Of a stretch of 64,000 nt of DNA, positions 1-7,985 are shown one piece after another. Every line of letters starts with the position of its first letter. Position 1 is the first letter of the stretch. Source of the stretch: GW2011-AR15 sp964428335 (lineage in GTDB: Archaea > Nanobdellota > Nanobdellia > Woesearchaeales > GW2011-AR15); assembly GCA_964428335.1 (NCBI GenBank), contig CAYRXW010000009.1:11245-75244 (forward strand). Reading direction: 5' to 3'. The notes beneath the pieces were generated by a model, which worked only from the letters and a program-made list of their open reading frames with translations, did no database searches and was not told where the DNA came from. Made by a program: the position numbers and the translations under genes.

Positions 1-1403
1 CTGTGCTGCTGATCTGAAAATTCCCTTGTGTCATCGCAAGTTTCCCCATAGCCTACCTGTAATTTTCCGTCTCCACATGCAGTACAATCTGCTCTGCAGT
101 CAGGGTAGTATCCTGAATCCTTCCATTCATCATAATTGCTCCAGTCACATGCTTTTGAAGGACATAATATTGCTGGATCACAGAATTCCTTATCAGGTTG
201 GAACACTCCATCCCCGCAGAAGGTGCATGCATCTGCTCCTGCTGTTTTATCCCTGCATGTTGGAATAGTGTCTGATTCAAAATCACATGTTTCACCATGC
301 GTGTTCTGTAAAATACCATCACCACATAAAGTACAATCATTCCTACATTGGTTGACGTTTCCGTTTCCTTCATTCACACCATTACCATCATCACAATATT
401 CATTATTTTGCTTTGTTCCGTCTCCGCAGAATGTACACGCGACCCTACATTCCCCAGCACCTATATAACCATCATTATTCAAATCAACACCATTATTTCC
501 ACCTAAATCACATGCTTCTGGGTTTTGTTTTACACTATCTCCACAACAGGTACATGAGCTTCTGCATTCCTGCCCATTTACCTGACAGACTGTACCTGTA
601 TATTCCCCATTGTCCATAAAAGTAGCTGGATTTGTTGTATATTCACATGCTTTGTCTGTTGATGCCTGCCACTGACCGTCTCCACAGATTGGTGGTGGTG
701 GTGGTGGTGGATTTCCTTTATTATGAACTAAAATTCCTTCTGCAAAAAAAGTGCTTGGACCTGAGACTGATTTCAGGTTGTAGGTTTGGACCTCTTCAAG
801 ATGATATTCCATATTGATAAGTTCAACCCAGTCACCTGTGGATTTCATAACTTCATTCCCTAATTCAAGTTTCATAACATTCATTTGTGCATCCCAGAAT
901 GTTGCATCTGGATATACTGATGCCCAGCCCTCAATGCCTTCTTTTCTGGCATATATTGGGTGTTCTCTTGTAACTTTTAGTTCTGTTCCATCTTCAAAAA
1001 ACATTATATAATAGTCTTCTCTTATGGGAGATTCTAATTCTAAAACTTCCGACATTACTAACACACCTGTGGATAAATCATAACCTAAAACAAAATCTCC
1101 AACATTAACTTCTTCAATAGCTTTTATTGTGCCATCTGCCATCTTTATTTCAGTTCCTGGCAAAAAACATGATTCTGAGCATGGTCCGCTACACAAATTG
1201 TTGCTGCAGCAACAATTGCATGGACAATCATCTACCCTATCATCGCAATCATCTTCACAGGTTCCTGCATCACAGCTGTCTGGCTCATTGCTTCCATCAC
1301 AAACCCTATCGCAATAATGACCACATGTTTCTCCTGCATTAACACTAACGGCAAAAAAGACCATAACTAAAACAGAAATCAACAAAATGCTCTTGAAATT
1401 CAA
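1..1403 (-). CDS. Secreted Cys-rich repeat protein with an internal Hint (intein-like) domain, 3' end off window
   Basis: The gene begins with a TTG codon at 1403, one base after the stop of the upstream gene, and stays open to the left edge, so the C-terminus is missing (467 codons visible). Residues 1-23 form a signal peptide (MNFKSILLISVLVMVFFAVS, then VNA). Residues 24-78 are Cys-rich. Residues 79-228 are a Hint domain: CFLPGT at 79-84, TREH at 145-148 and a C-terminal VHN ending at N228. A run of seven prolines (232-238) follows, then Cys-rich CGDG...CDDGN repeats of the DUF4215/myxococcus disulfide type. The residue after N228 is Lys, not Cys/Ser/Thr, so cleavage or transfer seems more likely than true splicing. 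The TTG start is preferred because it gives a complete signal peptide. The protein is probably extracellular; its role is unknown. Confidence 0.85.
   Translation of the reverse strand, partial: MNFKSILLISVLVMVFFAVSVNAGETCGHYCDRVCDGSNEPDSCDAGTCEDDCDDRVDDCPCNCCCSNNLCSGPCSESCFLPGTEIKMADGTIKAIEEVNVGDFVLGYDLSTGVLVMSEVLELESPIREDYYIMFFEDGTELKVTREHPIYARKEGIEGWASVYPDATFWDAQMNVMKLELGNEVMKSTGDWVELINMEYHLEEVQTYNLKSVSGPSTFFAEGILVHNKGNPPPPPPPICGDGQWQASTDKACEYTTNPATFMDNGEYTGTVCQVNGQECRSSCTCCGDSVKQNPEACDLGGNNGVDLNNDGYIGAGECRVACTFCGDGTKQNNEYCDDGNGVNEGNGNVNQCRNDCTLCGDGILQNTHGETCDFESDTIPTCRDKTAGADACTFCGDGVFQPDKEFCDPAILCPSKACDWSNYDEWKDSGYYPDCRADCTACGDGKLQVGYGETCDDTREFSDQQH
720..1169 (-). other. Hint/mini-intein-like domain within the Cys-rich protein
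   Basis: About 150 residues, the size of a mini-intein without a homing endonuclease. Visible blocks: A with Cys1 in CFLPGTEI; an early beta region with a VNVGDFVLGYD stretch; B with TREHPIYA (the TxxH motif); F with VQTYNLKSV...FFAEGILVHN; G with the His-Asn pair. The +1 residue is Lys. Retained Cys1, TxxH and terminal His-Asn suggest the N-S acyl shift and Asn cyclisation chemistry are intact, while the missing +1 nucleophile argues against extein ligation. This pattern resembles bacterial-intein-like or hedgehog-type Hint domains. Confidence 0.85.
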
Positions 1404-1404
1404 T

Positions 1405-2652
1405 TTAACCAACCTCGTTTAACAATGCTAGCAAATACATCTCATAGGACTGATCTGAAAAATATAATGCATCCTTATCTGCAAAAGATTCCAGTGCTTT
1501 TATCCCTGATTTTATTATACAGGTTTCATCCTGTACTAGAGATTTTTCAAGCAATTTAGTATTTAATTCGCTTGCTGAATTCAAATATTTTTCATCATTA
1601 GTATCCTTATACACTGATAAAAGGAGCTCAATACATGGCTGAACTGTAGCTGGAGCAAAAATTTCTTTACCCTCATTAACATCTTTTACAGTAGACAAAA
1701 CATTTTTGTTAATACCTGTATTTAGATTTGTTATTTTATTTAAATTATATTCTGCCAAGCTAACCCAACATAACTGCTTGGGATATCCTTCTGGAATTTC
1801 ATTTTCTGAAATTTCTAAACTTCTCCTGTAATGTTCTTCTGAAGTTTTTATAACTGCTTCTCTTTCAGATTTAGCAATGTTTTCCCCCATCAAACCAACA
1901 ACTTTAGACATTGATGCTGAGAACATTGCAGTATCTTGCGCATTTTCAAGCACAGGTGTAAAATCAACATAAGGAGATTTTGCAAAGGCAATAACATCAC
2001 TTATCATCAAATCTTTAATCTTCTGTTCATGCTCAAAAATATTAGAACCTCTTAATAAATCATACGAAGAAATAATGTAATGAAACATAATTATTGTTTT
2101 TAAATAATAGGTTTTTTCAGCCTTCATCACACCATGTACTTCAATAAGCTTTTTTTCTGTTTCTTTTAAAATAGGAATATATGATTCATCCTTGGTAGAT
2201 TTGTAAAGTGAAGAATACGCAAGCAATGCCCATGAGTAAGTTGAAAAAGGATTATTATTATTAGGCATAATTTTCCCATCGCAAGTTGCATAAACCGGAT
2301 ATTCATTCAACTCACTTGGAACCCCAGGATATGAATAATTTGAATCTTGTGGAAGATTTAAAGCTTTGTTTCTATTCTTAGAAATTTCAAAAAAATAAGA
2401 CATATCTTTTGATAATTCAACTTCTTTTGTTGGTAATTCTTCTTTCTTCTCTTCTTTTTCAGGTACTGGCTTCAAAAACCCTAAATCCTTATCCTTTGTA
2501 ACAACTGCAATAACTGCAATCAAAAGAAACATTGAAATTAACGCGGCAAAAAAAACCGGGAGCTTACTCTTCTCTTTTTTTTCTTTTAAATCTAATACCC
2601 TTTTCCCCATCCAGTATTTTTTATTGTGTAACTGGTTTTTAAATCTTTTCAT
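1405..2652 (-). CDS. Membrane-anchored extracellular helical protein of unknown function
   Basis: 415 residues. A short basic N-terminus (to about 30) is followed by one hydrophobic segment (about 31-50, LPVFFAALISMFLLIAVIAV), a Glu/Lys-rich linker (about 58-80), and a long mostly helical outer domain to the C-terminus. This topology suggests a signal anchor with the bulk outside the cell. The spacing of helices recalls (alpha/alpha) toroid proteins, but I recognise no family or catalytic motif. Its stop codon lies one base before the TTG start of the Hint-containing gene, so the two are very probably co-translated and functionally linked. An ATG opens the gene just downstream of a shared promoter and a short inverted repeat. 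Confidence 0.8.
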   Translation of the reverse strand: MKRFKNQLHNKKYWMGKRVLDLKEKKEKSKLPVFFAALISMFLLIAVIAVVTKDKDLGFLKPVPEKEEKKEELPTKEVELSKDMSYFFEISKNRNKALNLPQDSNYSYPGVPSELNEYPVYATCDGKIMPNNNNPFSTYSWALLAYSSLYKSTKDESYIPILKETEKKLIEVHGVMKAEKTYYLKTIIMFHYIISSYDLLRGSNIFEHEQKIKDLMISDVIAFAKSPYVDFTPVLENAQDTAMFSASMSKVVGLMGENIAKSEREAVIKTSEEHYRRSLEISENEIPEGYPKQLCWVSLAEYNLNKITNLNTGINKNVLSTVKDVNEGKEIFAPATVQPCIELLLSVYKDTNDEKYLNSASELNTKLLEKSLVQDETCIIKSGIKALESFADKDALYFSDQSYEMYLLALLNEVG

Positions 2653-2662
2653 TTCTAATTTT

Positions 2663-2680
2663 TACTACATATTAGTAGTA
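2663..2680. promoter_or_regulatory. Inverted repeat, candidate operator of the Hint operon
   Basis: TACTAC-ATATTA-GTAGTA, 6-base arms with a 6-base spacer, lies 11-28 bases upstream of the minus-strand start at 2652 and about 25 bases from the box A on that strand. A regulator bound here would cover the transcription start of the Hint operon. Inference from position and symmetry only. Confidence 0.35.
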
Positions 2681-2692
2681 TAAAACGAAAGA

Positions 2693-2700
2693 TTTATATA
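2693..2700. promoter_or_regulatory. Box A (TATA) of a divergent promoter region
   Basis: TTTATATA on the plus strand reads TATATAAA on the minus strand. It sits 45 bases before the start of the small plus-strand ORF and about 40 bases before the minus-strand gene, so it could serve either direction in this 85-base divergent spacer. Confidence 0.4.
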
Positions 2701-2737
2701 TTTGTACCACTATACAATAGTAAAAAAGGTGAAAATT

Positions 2738-2830
2738 ATGGATCTTGAAGACATGACAGCAAGTGAAAAACCAAATCATAAAGCCTTAGAAGAAGCACAA
2801 AAACAGAAAGACGAAGAATATTACAATTAA
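2738..2830 (+). CDS. 30-residue acidic small protein
   Basis: ATG with a good ribosome-binding site (AAGGTG, spacing about 6) and an upstream box A opens a 30-codon frame, highly charged (MDLEDMTASEKPNHKALEEA at the N-terminus) and probably helical, with no signal or membrane segment. A hairpin followed by a T-run comes directly after it, so it looks like a complete small transcription unit. No family recognised. It may be a genuine microprotein; chance cannot be excluded for so short a frame. Confidence 0.5.
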   Translation: MDLEDMTASEKPNHKALEEAQKQKDEEYYN

Positions 2831-2859
2831 TCATGCTAATAAACACCCTCCGTGTTTTT

Positions 2860-2912
2860 GTGGAGAGAATTCTTCCAACCCCAAAAAAATAGTTTCTCTC
2901 CACACTTTTTTT
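2860..2912 (+). terminator. Hairpin plus T-run
   Basis: A perfect 10-bp inverted repeat (GTGGAGAGAA at 2860-2869 and TTCTCTCCAC at 2894-2903) with a 24-base loop is followed by seven T residues at 2906-2912. It ends the small ORF transcript and lies upstream of the M23-like gene. The strong stem is unusual in this AT-rich sequence; it could also be a structured RNA element. Confidence 0.6.
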
Positions 2913-2950
2913 CATATAATCTTAAATATAAGGGCTAAATTTTTTGAAAG

Positions 2951-3937
2951 ATGAGATTATATAATTCATTAAGACTGGTTTCAATACTATCCCTATTAGT
3001 TACACTAGTCCCAAAAATCAATTCTTCAGCATATATAAATCAAGCAGAAAAATACAACAAGACATTAACTCATGAAGCTGCAAGAGCACCATTAGAGACA
3101 GCAACACCCTCTTTTTCTGCAACTCCTTCTGCAACACAAACCTTAATTTCAACAGCTACACCTACATTCATGCCTACATTAACACCAACTTTTACACCTA
3201 CACCTATTCCAGATTACATCTGTGAAAAAACATCTAACGAGTTCAGCCTTTTTCAATACACTGGAAGCATTGACAATAAGGTTCTTCCTTTAGAAGAATT
3301 GCAATTTCCCATAGAAAAAAAATATGTGCCTGGATGGATAAGAGGGTATTTTGAAAGCCACCCTGCAATAGATATTGTCTTTTCTGTTGGGTTCAATTAC
3401 GGTGTTCCTATTTTGCCACCTAGTAAAATTGCAACATTGGTTGCTACTGCGGAAAATGTTAGTGCACCCTTATCAGATAATATAAATATGAGCGGAACTA
3501 TTGAGTTTTATCATGTATTCTTAGAAACTGAAAATGAAATCAAGCCGTATATCTTTGTATATTCTCATTTGAAAACAGGCAGCATGCATCAGGCAATGGA
3601 AGAAGCAAAATTAAACAACGGACATACCACATTTGCGGGAGAAATCGGTCACACCGGATGGACTGACGGATGGCACTTACATGTAAACATAATTGACTTA
3701 ACTATGCTTTATGACCTAACTGGAACTCATTCACCAAATGATGCAATCTATGCACTTCTGAATGCAAAGGATAAATCCCTTTTACCTGCATATCAAGATC
3801 CACAAAAGTTTTATAGTTTTGTCCAAAAATATAATTTTATACCTGAAGAAAAATATAAAGAGATTCAATCAAAAGGAACTCCCGGAAAACTGCCTGTGCA
3901 TTTTACTGAAAAAACAATAGTCAACTGTGGGAACTAG
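2951..3937 (+). CDS. Secreted M23 (LytM-like) metallopeptidase family protein
   Basis: 328 residues. An N-terminal hydrophobic signal segment (about 8-22) is followed by a Thr/Pro/Ala-rich linker (about 48-87, repeated TPT/ATP units, likely glycosylated), then an M23 domain (about 115-270). The zinc and catalytic motifs are present: HPAID (H137, D141), YSHL (H206) and HLH (H242, H244), with the typical GHTGWTDG loop before the last. M23 enzymes normally cut peptidoglycan cross-links or Gly-rich peptides. Archaea lack murein, so the substrate may be a host or neighbour cell wall, or a surface protein. Its 3' end overlaps the convergent rfcL gene by 17 bases. Confidence 0.8.
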   Translation: MRLYNSLRLVSILSLLVTLVPKINSSAYINQAEKYNKTLTHEAARAPLETATPSFSATPSATQTLISTATPTFMPTLTPTFTPTPIPDYICEKTSNEFSLFQYTGSIDNKVLPLEELQFPIEKKYVPGWIRGYFESHPAIDIVFSVGFNYGVPILPPSKIATLVATAENVSAPLSDNINMSGTIEFYHVFLETENEIKPYIFVYSHLKTGSMHQAMEEAKLNNGHTTFAGEIGHTGWTDGWHLHVNIIDLTMLYDLTGTHSPNDAIYALLNAKDKSLLPAYQDPQKFYSFVQKYNFIPEEKYKEIQSKGTPGKLPVHFTEKTIVNCGN

Positions 3938-5120
3938 AACTCAAATATTCCACTTCTTCCTTTTCCAATTTAAAATACTCTGCAATCTGGGTGCCTTTTT
4001 TTGCCTTGAAGATATGCTTTAAGTAAGGAATTGTGGACTGGATTATCCTTCTTTTGGAAGCATGTGTCTTTTCTGCTATCTTTATCGCTATAGCATCCCT
4101 TTTTGCGTTCTTCTGGTTTGACTGCCAAATCCTTAATATTCTTGTAGTCCTCTGGTATTTATTGAAGCCTTGGTATTTTTCCTTTTTCGAAAGGGCTATG
4201 CCTGCTGTAAGTAAGTCATTAATATATACATTAAACCTCCAGTGCTGCTTTCTTGAAATCCTTCCCCTAAACACATCTGCCAAACTTAAGATATCATAAG
4301 CTTTTGCCAGATCCTCTATCTTTGTATATTCCTTTGGAAGGTTCTCATCAATCCATAGAAATATCTCATCAAGTTCCTCATCGCAGTCGTCTAAAGCAGG
4401 AAGCGCAATTTCAGGGCTTGTAGTCTTAAATATCCTCATCAATGCATTTATCACAGTCTCTTTCTGCCTTCTTTGGGAAAGATTCTCAATATCCTCTTTT
4501 ACAAGGTTTTGCTTGGAGACTGTCTGGAAATCATTTATCGCTGCCCTCAAATCCCCACCTGCCCTTCTTGCAAGAGTTGCTAGGGCAATCTCATCATGCT
4601 CAATGCCTTCGTGCCTTGCAATAAGCTTTAGCACTGCAAGAATGGACAAGTAATTAAGCGAATGGAATTCTATCTCTTCTGAAATCTTTCTTAGCGGCAT
4701 GAATTTTGAATCATAGGGCTCATTTGCAGTCATGATTACCGGATATTTTGAAACATCAATCAGCTTCTTTAATTCCAATAATCCTCCCCTGTCCGCAGTG
4801 CCAGAAATCCCATCTATCTCATCAACCAAGATAAGCTTTTCTTTCATGAATAAAGACATCTGTCCCATTGCATTCCCTAATTTTTCTTTTATGGAATCTG
4901 CATTCCTTACATCAGATGCATTTACTTCAATCAATTCCAGATCAAGTTCATTTGCCAACGCATATGCTGCAGAAGTCTTTCCTGTCCCGCATGGCCCTAT
5001 AAGCATGGCTGACCTTTTTTTTGGAAAGTTTTTCTTGAAATTCTTTAATGCTTCGACTGCCTTATTCTGTCCCTGTATTTCCCCAAGGTTCTTTGGCAGG
5101 TATTTATGTGTCCATAGCAT
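3921..5120 (-). CDS. rfcL: Replication factor C large subunit
   Basis: 399 residues. AAA+ ATPase that, with the small subunit, loads the PCNA clamp onto primer-template DNA. Walker A is GPCGTGKTS (about 43-51) and Walker B is LILVDEID; sensor and lid regions follow, then a helical collar. The protein is shorter than many archaeal RfcL proteins (often over 450 residues), is not interrupted by an intein, and ends in a Ser-rich tail (SSSSHS) without the PCNA-interacting peptide often seen at the C-terminus. The gene encoding its partner PCNA is about 20 kb away in this window. The small subunit is not present here. Confidence 0.95.
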   Translation of the reverse strand: MLWTHKYLPKNLGEIQGQNKAVEALKNFKKNFPKKRSAMLIGPCGTGKTSAAYALANELDLELIEVNASDVRNADSIKEKLGNAMGQMSLFMKEKLILVDEIDGISGTADRGGLLELKKLIDVSKYPVIMTANEPYDSKFMPLRKISEEIEFHSLNYLSILAVLKLIARHEGIEHDEIALATLARRAGGDLRAAINDFQTVSKQNLVKEDIENLSQRRQKETVINALMRIFKTTSPEIALPALDDCDEELDEIFLWIDENLPKEYTKIEDLAKAYDILSLADVFRGRISRKQHWRFNVYINDLLTAGIALSKKEKYQGFNKYQRTTRILRIWQSNQKNAKRDAIAIKIAEKTHASKRRIIQSTIPYLKHIFKAKKGTQIAEYFKLEKEEVEYLSSSSHS

Positions 5121-5182
5121 AACACAAGAAAAAGGTGCTTAGTTTATAAGATTATTTGAAGAAGAATAAGTAATACAAATTT

Positions 5183-5857
5183 TCATTTCTTCTTGCACAC
5201 AAAAATGCAATGGTCCTTCTCATGCGGATCAAGTGTTTTATAATCAACAATTGTGATTTCCTTTTCCAACAGCTGCCTAACTTCCATGTATACCTGCTTA
5301 GGTTTTTTTGTTATATCTATGCTTCTTGATTTTACAGCGAGTATCCCAAACCCGTCTTTCTTTAAAAATTCCTTGCAGTTCTTTAAGAATATCTCTGCCT
5401 GGTTCCTCTGCGCAACATCCATGAAAACAATATCTACAGGAAGAACCCTTGATCTATAGGTAGATGGCTGGTTTGCATCCCCTAAAATAGGCGCAACATT
5501 ATTTCTTTTCTCGCATACAAATACAAGATCTCGGACAACCCTTGGCGCGAAATCCAATGCGAAAATAAACCCATTTTTTCCAACAATATCTGAAACAAAA
5601 GTAACTGTATAGCCGTGGCTTGCGCCTAGGTACAGAACTGTATTTTCAGGCCTAAGACCAATCTGTGAAAGCTCATTTACTATTCCTGCTGCAAGTTTAC
5701 TTCTTCTTGCATCCCAGTGCCTGAATTCCTTGCCATCAAACCTTTCTATCTCTTCATCAAAATATTTTATCCCCGGCGTCAAATTTTCAGTATATAATTT
5801 AATCCTTCCTTTTGTGTCTTTTCTTGTATAGACACCAAAAAACTTATGCTCTTTCAT
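5183..5857 (-). CDS. flpA: Fibrillarin-like rRNA/tRNA 2'-O-methyltransferase
   Basis: 224 residues, the usual size. Catalytic subunit of box C/D ribonucleoprotein particles, transferring methyl from SAM to the ribose 2'-OH selected by a guide RNA. The SAM-binding segment is VLYLGASHGYTVTFVSDI (about 79-96), followed by the acidic motif in FALDFAPR and the DIVFMDVAQ strand. It follows nop5 with a 4-base overlap (ATGA), the classic archaeal nop5-flpA operon. The tRNA-Trp intron in this window looks like a client guide of this enzyme. Confidence 0.95.
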   Translation of the reverse strand: MKEHKFFGVYTRKDTKGRIKLYTENLTPGIKYFDEEIERFDGKEFRHWDARRSKLAAGIVNELSQIGLRPENTVLYLGASHGYTVTFVSDIVGKNGFIFALDFAPRVVRDLVFVCEKRNNVAPILGDANQPSTYRSRVLPVDIVFMDVAQRNQAEIFLKNCKEFLKKDGFGILAVKSRSIDITKKPKQVYMEVRQLLEKEITIVDYKTLDPHEKDHCIFVCKKK

Positions 5858-6813
5858 CTGAACTTCTCCTCTAGTTCCTTTTTCAGCCTATCCCCTATGA
5901 ACTGGCCTTTGAAGTAATCAACCTTTGCTGCCAATAGTATCTTATCTGCAAGAGATCTTGCTGCTTTTCCCTTATCCTGCTTCCCAACCCGTTGCAAAAG
6001 TGGATGCTCAACAATTATCCCGTGTTTTGGAGAACGTGATTTAGTGACCATGTGCCTAAATAATGCTTTCTCTGCACCTAAAAGCTGGATTGTTGAAGAT
6101 GGCATCAGAATCATGTTCCTTAATGAGCCTGCTAGTACAATCAGCTTAGCTCCTGTAAGATATCCTGCAACTTCTGTTATATTTGGGCAATTTGTTTTCA
6201 TGAGCTTTTCTAGGTAAGCTTCTTTCTTCCCTTTTTCCTTATTCAGTTCAAGGATGGCTTTTGCAAGCCCAATTATAGATTCCTTGTCTTCTTTTGAGAA
6301 CTTTGCGCCCATTGTGACATCTATCTTGAAATCCCTGGTTAGTTTTTCAGTGTCATCACTTACTATCCTTTCTGCAAAACTTATGTGATCATCAATCGCA
6401 TCTTCAACCTCAGGAAGGACATAAGAATACCATTCCCTAAGCTTTTTTGACAACAGATTGATTGTCTTCCCAAGCTCCTGGGTAGATGATGATGCCTGTA
6501 TTATCAGGAGATCATTTGTGACTGAACTTCTTACCTGAAGCTTTGTCAGAAGAAGATTTTTAGAATAGTATAAATCTCTGAAATCCATAAGAGCCAGGTT
6601 AACCTTTTCAAGGCTTTTTTCATCCTGCTCCAGCCTTAAATTCTTGATATTTTTAAAGCGCTCCATGAATTCTTTTTCTGTATCTGTCGGCTCTCTTTTA
6701 GCAAGCTGCTCATTATTCTGAAGGATGTCTTTTTCAGAGAATATGATTTTCTCCCTTATCTGGAAATTCTGGTTGAATACAAAAGTTCCAAGGATGTTTG
6801 AATATAGGTACAT
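5854..6813 (-). CDS. nop5: Nop5 (Nop56/58) core protein of box C/D RNPs
   Basis: 319 residues. Scaffold that binds fibrillarin through its N-terminal domain, dimerises by a central coiled coil (about 85-175) and contacts L7Ae and guide RNA through the Nop domain. The Nop-domain signature is clear: GAEKALFRHMV followed by SPKHGIIVEHPLL at about 245-275. The C-terminal Lys-rich tail common in larger homologues is minimal. Upstream is a divergent promoter region shared with the MoxR gene. Confidence 0.93.
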   Translation of the reverse strand: MYLYSNILGTFVFNQNFQIREKIIFSEKDILQNNEQLAKREPTDTEKEFMERFKNIKNLRLEQDEKSLEKVNLALMDFRDLYYSKNLLLTKLQVRSSVTNDLLIIQASSSTQELGKTINLLSKKLREWYSYVLPEVEDAIDDHISFAERIVSDDTEKLTRDFKIDVTMGAKFSKEDKESIIGLAKAILELNKEKGKKEAYLEKLMKTNCPNITEVAGYLTGAKLIVLAGSLRNMILMPSSTIQLLGAEKALFRHMVTKSRSPKHGIIVEHPLLQRVGKQDKGKAARSLADKILLAAKVDYFKGQFIGDRLKKELEEKFR

Positions 6814-6904
6814 ATTTTGTTTGGAAGTTTGAGCTATTTATATAGATTGATTATTTTTTACACTTTTGGAAAACTATTTATACCAAGCCTTTCTTAGAAA
6901 AGTC

Positions 6905-7942
6905 ATGCTTGAATCTGAATTTGCTGCTTCTAATATAATACCTGTTAAATCATTGGAGCTGAATAAAAAATTCCAGGATGAAGTATATAATTACCAGAAG
7001 CTTTTTTCACAGGTAAGGGTTGAAATAGGAAAAGTAGTTGTTGGGCAAAATGACATTTTAGATTATCTGTTTGAAGCTATTCTTAGCCATGGGCACTGCC
7101 TTGTTGAAGGTATCCCGGGGATTGCCAAAACACTTTTACTTAGGACACTTTCAGTTGTAACCGGCTGTGAATTCAAGAGAATCCAGTTCACTCCTGACCT
7201 GCTTCCTTCAGATATTGTAGGAGTTACTGCATATGATGAAAAAAAAGGATTCTATACTATGAAAGGGCCTATCTTTGCAAATCTTGTTTTAGGTGATGAA
7301 ATAAATAGAGCTCCTCCTAAAGTACAATCAGCCTTGCTTGAAGCGATGCAGGAGAAACAGGTAACTATAGGCAGGGAGAGCTTCCAACTTCCTGTGCCTT
7401 TTTTTGTCATGGCAACACAGAACCCAATAGAACAGATGGGTACATATCCTCTGCCTGAAGCGCAGATTGACAGGTTCGTCTATAAGATTATCATGAGATA
7501 TCCAACTTTAGAAGAAGAAGAAAAGATACTGGAAAGGAACATCAGCCTTCACAAATTTGAAGATTATGGAATTAGGGGGATTTTAAGCCCAAAAGACATC
7601 ATAAGGCTTCAGGATGATACGAAAAGGATATACCTTGACCCGAAGATTGAGAAATATATTGTAAGGCTTGTAGATGCAACAAGGGATCCAAAAAAGTATA
7701 ACCTTTCTTTAGGAAAATATATTGAATTTGGCTCATCTCCTAGAGCTAGCATCTCGCTTTTCATTACATCAAAGGCCCACGCATTATTAAACGGGAAGCT
7801 TTATGTCACACCACAGGATGTAAAAGCGGTAGCGCCTAATGTATTCAGGCACAGGATGATGCTTACTTATGAAGGTCAGGCTGAAGAGATAAAGACTGAT
7901 GATATTGTAAAAGAGATACTTTCTAAGATACAGGTTATTTAA
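6905..7942 (+). CDS. MoxR-family AAA+ ATPase
   Basis: 345 residues from ATG 6905. An in-frame TTG lies upstream at 6866, but a TTTATA box A at about 6877-6882 sits about 25 bases before 6905, favouring a leaderless ATG start. Motifs: VVGQ, Walker A GIPGIAKT (69-76), FTPDLLPSDIVG, Walker B LVLGDEINRAPPKVQ and a lid domain to the C-terminus. MoxR ATPases act as chaperones that mature complexes, usually beside DUF58 and von Willebrand factor A genes. No such partner is adjacent here, so this copy is orphaned within the window. Confidence 0.9.
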   Translation: MLESEFAASNIIPVKSLELNKKFQDEVYNYQKLFSQVRVEIGKVVVGQNDILDYLFEAILSHGHCLVEGIPGIAKTLLLRTLSVVTGCEFKRIQFTPDLLPSDIVGVTAYDEKKGFYTMKGPIFANLVLGDEINRAPPKVQSALLEAMQEKQVTIGRESFQLPVPFFVMATQNPIEQMGTYPLPEAQIDRFVYKIIMRYPTLEEEEKILERNISLHKFEDYGIRGILSPKDIIRLQDDTKRIYLDPKIEKYIVRLVDATRDPKKYNLSLGKYIEFGSSPRASISLFITSKAHALLNGKLYVTPQDVKAVAPNVFRHRMMLTYEGQAEEIKTDDIVKEILSKIQVI

Positions 7943-7985
7943 GTAACTAGACCTTTTATAAAAACAAAAAAAATAATTCGAAGAG

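Noticed and set aside
26..1342. Plus-strand open frames antisense to the Hint/Cys-rich gene
   Set aside because: The minus-strand frame runs unbroken through the whole region with signal peptide, Hint blocks and conserved repeats; the plus-strand frames have no domain signature and arise from Cys-rich codon bias.
3921..5120. Possible intein in rfcL
   Set aside because: RfcL genes in archaea often carry inteins, but Walker A to Walker B spacing here is normal and no Hint blocks interrupt the frame.
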